From Candidatus Poseidoniaceae archaeon (GTDB taxonomy: Archaea > Thermoplasmatota > Poseidoniia > Poseidoniales > Poseidoniaceae): a DNA stretch of 64,000 nucleotides. Under the pieces are notes generated by a model, which worked only from the letters and a program-made list of their open reading frames with translations, did no database searches and was not told where the DNA came from. How positions within the stretch are numbered: position 1 is the stretch's first letter; each line of letters opens with the position of its first letter. Position numbers and translations under genes: made by a program. The DNA is taken from positions 1 through 64,000 of the forward strand of contig JADHSC010000009.1 in assembly GCA_016777125.1 (NCBI GenBank). Direction: 5' to 3'. Shown here piece by piece: positions 61,285-64,000 of the stretch.

Positions 61285-61911
61285 TCACTTCTTCTTTAGA
61301 AGAGAATCAATTTCGGATTGCTCGACTGGGACGTAACCGTCCTTTGCCGTAATGACTGCGAGATCCATTCCGTTTCCAGATGCAGCGTCTCTTTGGCCAG
61401 AGGCACTCAGAGCACGAGCAGCAAGACGAACTGTATCAGCACGGTTCATTCCTTCGGAGAATCCATCTTCAAGAACACCGTACATGTAAGGTGAACCTGA
61501 ACCTGTTGCACAGTAGACATCGGGAATGGAACCACCTGCGGAGTCGATTGAGTAAACGTGAGAACCGTCTGCATCAACACCAACGATGAGAAGTTGTACC
61601 CAGTGAGGGCGTCCAGAAAGAAGGTTGGCAGTGAAAGTTGCTGCGCCTTTGACGGTCATGTTTTGTCCTCTTCGAAGTTGGTAAAGTGAAACTTCAGCAG
61701 CGAGGGTACGAGAGAGTGATTGTGCGTGGCCAACAAGACCTGCGGTTGTTAGAGCGAGATTGTCACCAATCTTGAACAATTTCTGAACACTTTTGTTTGC
61801 AATAAAGTGACCCATAGTTGCTCTGTGATCGGCACCAACAACGACACCTCCGTTGAAGGTAATTCCTACTGTGCTTGTTCCAGTTTTCAATACACCATCT
61901 TGTGCTTCCAT
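61285..61911 (-). CDS. psmB: Proteasome beta subunit
   Basis: This 208-residue protein has an 11-residue propeptide ending in Gly11, followed by the catalytic Thr12 (TGTSTVGITF). The core has GADHRATMGHFIANK with the catalytic Lys, and the GSGSPYMYGVLE region. It forms the proteolytic rings of the 20S proteasome. GGTGA lies 6 bases before the ATG at 61911, which rules out a longer start. The alpha subunit gene is not in the window. Confidence 0.95.
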   Translation of the reverse strand: MEAQDGVLKTGTSTVGITFNGGVVVGADHRATMGHFIANKSVQKLFKIGDNLALTTAGLVGHAQSLSRTLAAEVSLYQLRRGQNMTVKGAATFTANLLSGRPHWVQLLIVGVDADGSHVYSIDSAGGSIPDVYCATGSGSPYMYGVLEDGFSEGMNRADTVRLAARALSASGQRDAASGNGMDLAVITAKDGYVPVEQSEIDSLLKKK

Positions 61912-62060
61912 GTTTTTCACCTTATTGCCACCCCATATGAACTGCGGGGTCTGCAATCTTACCCTGCCACAGGCCCCTTATCAACTCGCCGTTTAGAAAG
62001 CATCATTTTTCATCATCAACAAAGAAAGCATTCTTGTGCCACCGCACATAGCGCTGTCAT

Positions 62061-62624
62061 ATGGCAAGGAAACGCCCCTCTGAACCTGATGAAGGGCAGT
62101 TCTCACTCGATGATTTCATGAATCAACAGCCTGCGAGTTCAGATACCGTTCCTGATATGATCGATTTAGCCGAAGAACCTCAGCAACCAGTGGGCAAACC
62201 CTTGCGTACCTTCTCAATGCCCAGTGGTGTTAGCAGTGTGGCTGATGAACCAATACCGCCTCCAAGTTCAGGACTCTTTCACAATCTAGGGAAGCGATTT
62301 CCAAATCCGCCAATTCCGATGAACGATGGAGGCATGGTCCTTCACCGTGCAACCTTAATCGATATGACTGGAGTCGATACCCTACTCGATTGGGTCTCGG
62401 ATGGACATGCTGCTTTGGTCGAAATGGCACGACTCATGAACAGAGAGCAGGAAGTTACCAACGTTCTAGCAAGACTCCATCTCTTCGTAGAAAACGACAT
62501 GGGTGGACAAATCGTTCAAATCACCGAAACACGAGTCATGCTTCTCCCACCCGGATGTGTTGGGCTCAATGGACTCGAAGATGAAGCATTCAATGGTGAA
62601 GCCGAACGTCTTGGAGGACTTTGA
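62061..62624 (+). CDS. sepF: SepF-like cell division protein
   Basis: This 187-residue protein has a disordered Pro/Ser/Asp-rich N-terminal half, beginning MARKRPSEPDEGQFSLDDF, and a C-terminal domain (HRATLIDMTGVDTLLDWV, NVLARLHLFVENDMGGQIVQIT, RVMLLPPGC) that matches archaeal SepF. In archaea SepF anchors FtsZ to the membrane. An N-terminal amphipathic helix is expected in the family but weak here. Its stop overlaps the next start (TGATG), so it is coupled to the ZPR1 gene. Confidence 0.82.
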   Translation: MARKRPSEPDEGQFSLDDFMNQQPASSDTVPDMIDLAEEPQQPVGKPLRTFSMPSGVSSVADEPIPPPSSGLFHNLGKRFPNPPIPMNDGGMVLHRATLIDMTGVDTLLDWVSDGHAALVEMARLMNREQEVTNVLARLHLFVENDMGGQIVQITETRVMLLPPGCVGLNGLEDEAFNGEAERLGGL

Positions 62625-63208
62625 TGGAAGAACAAGCAATCGAGATGCCTTGTCCCATGTGCCAGGAAGAAGGTCAACTCGGGATGATGGCCCATGTTGA
62701 TGAGATTCCCTATTTCGGTGAGCACACCCAAGTGACCGTTCTTTGTCATGCATGTGGATGGAGACAAACAGATTTCATTCCAGCAGAAGGAAGAAAACCA
62801 GGTGGATGGGACTTTGAAATCGCTTCTGAGAAGGACCTCAATGCTCGAGTCATCCGTTCTTCATCATGCACTGTGTCCATACCTGAACTCGATCTTGAAG
62901 TCAACCCGGGCGGTAATGCAACTGGCTATGTAACGAACATGGAAGGTTTACTCAATCGATTCATCAAGATTGTAGAGATGGTCATGAAAGATTTAGAAGG
63001 GGACGAAGAAGAGAACTTGAAGACGCTTCAGCATATGCTTCATCGGCTCCAAAAAGCAGGCTTGGAAGGAGATGGACTCCAGATTGAACTTCTTGATCCG
63101 CATGGATTATCTCAAATCCTGCATCCAGACGCTGTTGACAGAGATTTGACTGAAGACGAATTAAGGCGACTACCTGTTGGACCAGACCCAGCAGTGTTCT
63201 CAAAGTGA
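62624..63208 (+). CDS. ZPR1-like zinc-finger protein
   Basis: This 194-residue protein has an N-terminal zinc finger (MPCPMCQEEGQLGMMAH then VLCHACGWRQTDF) and the conserved ZPR1 beta-domain segments GWDFEIASEKDLNARVIRSSS and ELDLEVNPGG, followed by the helical NMEGLLNRFIKIVEMV. Eukaryotic ZPR1 has two such modules and binds eEF1A; archaea have one. The start is the ATG at 62624 overlapping the sepF stop. The end overlaps the convergent trpS by 9 bases. Confidence 0.9.
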   Translation: MEEQAIEMPCPMCQEEGQLGMMAHVDEIPYFGEHTQVTVLCHACGWRQTDFIPAEGRKPGGWDFEIASEKDLNARVIRSSSCTVSIPELDLEVNPGGNATGYVTNMEGLLNRFIKIVEMVMKDLEGDEEENLKTLQHMLHRLQKAGLEGDGLQIELLDPHGLSQILHPDAVDRDLTEDELRRLPVGPDPAVFSK

Positions 63209-64000
63209 TTTTTCATCGAAGAACTCATCGACAAGATGTGCTGTTTCATCTTTCTTCTCTTGATGGTTTGAAAGCCATTCAGTAGCTCGGTCTATACAAA
63301 GTTGCTTCATCTCTCCAGCAAGGAGAGCACCCGAGCGATAGTGTTGGTTTATCTCTTGAAGATAATCGTCATCATCTTCGAAGAAATACATCATGTATTG
63401 GTAAGCAACATCAATATCTGGATTGCCACCAAGTCTTCGATGCTCTTCGATGGTTGGTTGACCACCTGAGAAAGCACGCTTGATCTTCTTCTCAACCGCA
63501 GCGATTTCATCGTCTAGGAAGATGGTTGTTTTCGGCTTACTACTCGACATTTTATCGCCGGTCAACCCAACAGCAAAGTGATGGTATGTGGAAGATGGTG
63601 CAAGCAATCCTTGTCCGCCTAAAGTTCGCTCATAAGCCAGAAGTTGCATTCGAATACGATGGATATCTTGTGATGTCGCACTTGGAACCATAACAGTCCC
63701 TTCCTTCGGATTGGACATGATATCAGAAAAGCCCATTGCTTCCATGTTGTTGACAATTCCATCAAAGATTGATTGTCGCTTAGCACGGTCGATTCTACCA
63801 TTAGGAGATTGACCAAGAGCTTCTGCATTCTCTTCTTGAACAGATAAACGAATCAAGGCTCCACTTCGCTTACCAGGACCAACATTGAACCAGTTCGTCT
63901 TACCTGCTAGACCACGAGTGAGTCGAAGGTGCGGATCTTGGTCAACACCTACTGGAACAACGATTGGACGAAGGCCTCCATATTCATCTAATTGAGGATG
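63200..64000 (-). CDS. trpS: Tryptophanyl-tRNA synthetase, C-terminal part (cut by window end)
   Basis: The frame continues without a stop to base 64000, so the 5' part lies outside. The visible 266 residues include the VGVDQDPHLRLTRGLAG segment typical of archaeal/eukaryotic TrpRS and the class I signature DKMSSSKPKTTIF. The helical C-terminal anticodon-binding part ends in EFFDEKSL. The enzyme charges tRNA-Trp. A reading frame that begins at the internal TTG at 63856 would lack the first of these motifs and is an artefact. Confidence 0.93.
   Translation of the reverse strand, partial: HPQLDEYGGLRPIVVPVGVDQDPHLRLTRGLAGKTNWFNVGPGKRSGALIRLSVQEENAEALGQSPNGRIDRAKRQSIFDGIVNNMEAMGFSDIMSNPKEGTVMVPSATSQDIHRIRMQLLAYERTLGGQGLLAPSSTYHHFAVGLTGDKMSSSKPKTTIFLDDEIAAVEKKIKRAFSGGQPTIEEHRRLGGNPDIDVAYQYMMYFFEDDDDYLQEINQHYRSGALLAGEMKQLCIDRATEWLSNHQEKKDETAHLVDEFFDEKSL

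Noticed and set aside
47515-62036. Shared 12-mer AAAGCATTCTTG at 47515-47526 and 62025-62036, both in promoter gaps
   Set aside because: Many 12-base matches are expected by chance in 64 kb; no further shared context was seen.
63200-63856. Complete 218-residue gene starting at 63856
   Set aside because: The frame continues to the window end and encodes TrpRS motifs upstream of that TTG, so it is a truncated view of trpS.

Overview
The window looks like chromosome from an uncultivated marine euryarchaeon, most likely Candidatus Poseidoniia (Marine Group II/III). Archaeal information-processing genes dominate: RpoL, aEF1-beta, Cbf5, TruD, an archaeal AsnRS and TrpRS, a 20S proteasome beta subunit, the KH/beta-CASP factor FttA, archaeal SepF, ZPR1, GPN GTPase, a DUF106 insertase and a UbiA-type ether-lipid prenyltransferase. 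These are interleaved with very large secreted proteins that carry one C-terminal membrane anchor. The lineage call is inference from gene content; no 16S or ribosomal-protein marker lies in the window. Genes are tightly packed on both strands, with no insertion sequence, prophage, CRISPR array or replication origin that I can see.

Layout. 0.2-3.6 kb: tRNA-Glu, a duplicated upstream element, two small genes, UbiA prenyltransferase, argF, GPN GTPase. 3.7-10 kb: a proline-repeat protein with EF-hand and zinc ribbon, DUF106 insertase, cytidylate kinase, Cbf5. 10-23.6 kb: GST-like protein, two surface proteins, tRNA-His, ribA, a TusA-like protein, an archaeosortase, a DEAD-box helicase, a HEAT-repeat protein. 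23.6-30 kb: RND/MMPL protein, rpoL-truD, aEF1-beta, zinc ribbon, OB-fold and FtsJ genes. 29.6-33.8 kb: envelope thiol-redox genes (two thioredoxin-fold proteins and VKOR) and an epimerase. 33.9-47.5 kb: secreted subtilase, GT2, second RND protein, cupredoxin, RNase P RNA and a 1691-residue surface protein. 47.6-55 kb: rpiA, tRNA-Lys, carbamate kinase, asnS, a saccharopine-dehydrogenase-like gene, HAD phosphatase, two GT2-type proteins, tRNA-Pro. 55-64 kb: zinc-ribbon regulator, PdaD-like protein, surface protein, TerB-like protein, fttA, psmB, sepF-zpr1 and the 3' part of trpS.

How the genes fit together. One part is housekeeping: transcription, translation, tRNA and rRNA modification, RNA processing, proteolysis and division. 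The other is a cell-envelope programme: large anchored proteins, an archaeosortase, glycosyltransferases and an epimerase, RND proteins, and a VKOR/thioredoxin pathway that could form disulfides in the exported proteins. Several real genes are shorter than usual ORF cut-offs (a 55-residue and a 36-residue zinc-ribbon protein). Several starts must be moved from the longest ORF, notably the 1691-residue protein, whose longest ORF would run antisense through rpiA, and truD, which starts at TTG behind a Shine-Dalgarno sequence. The RNase P RNA at 42.1-42.4 kb is recognised from its conserved regions and closing helix.
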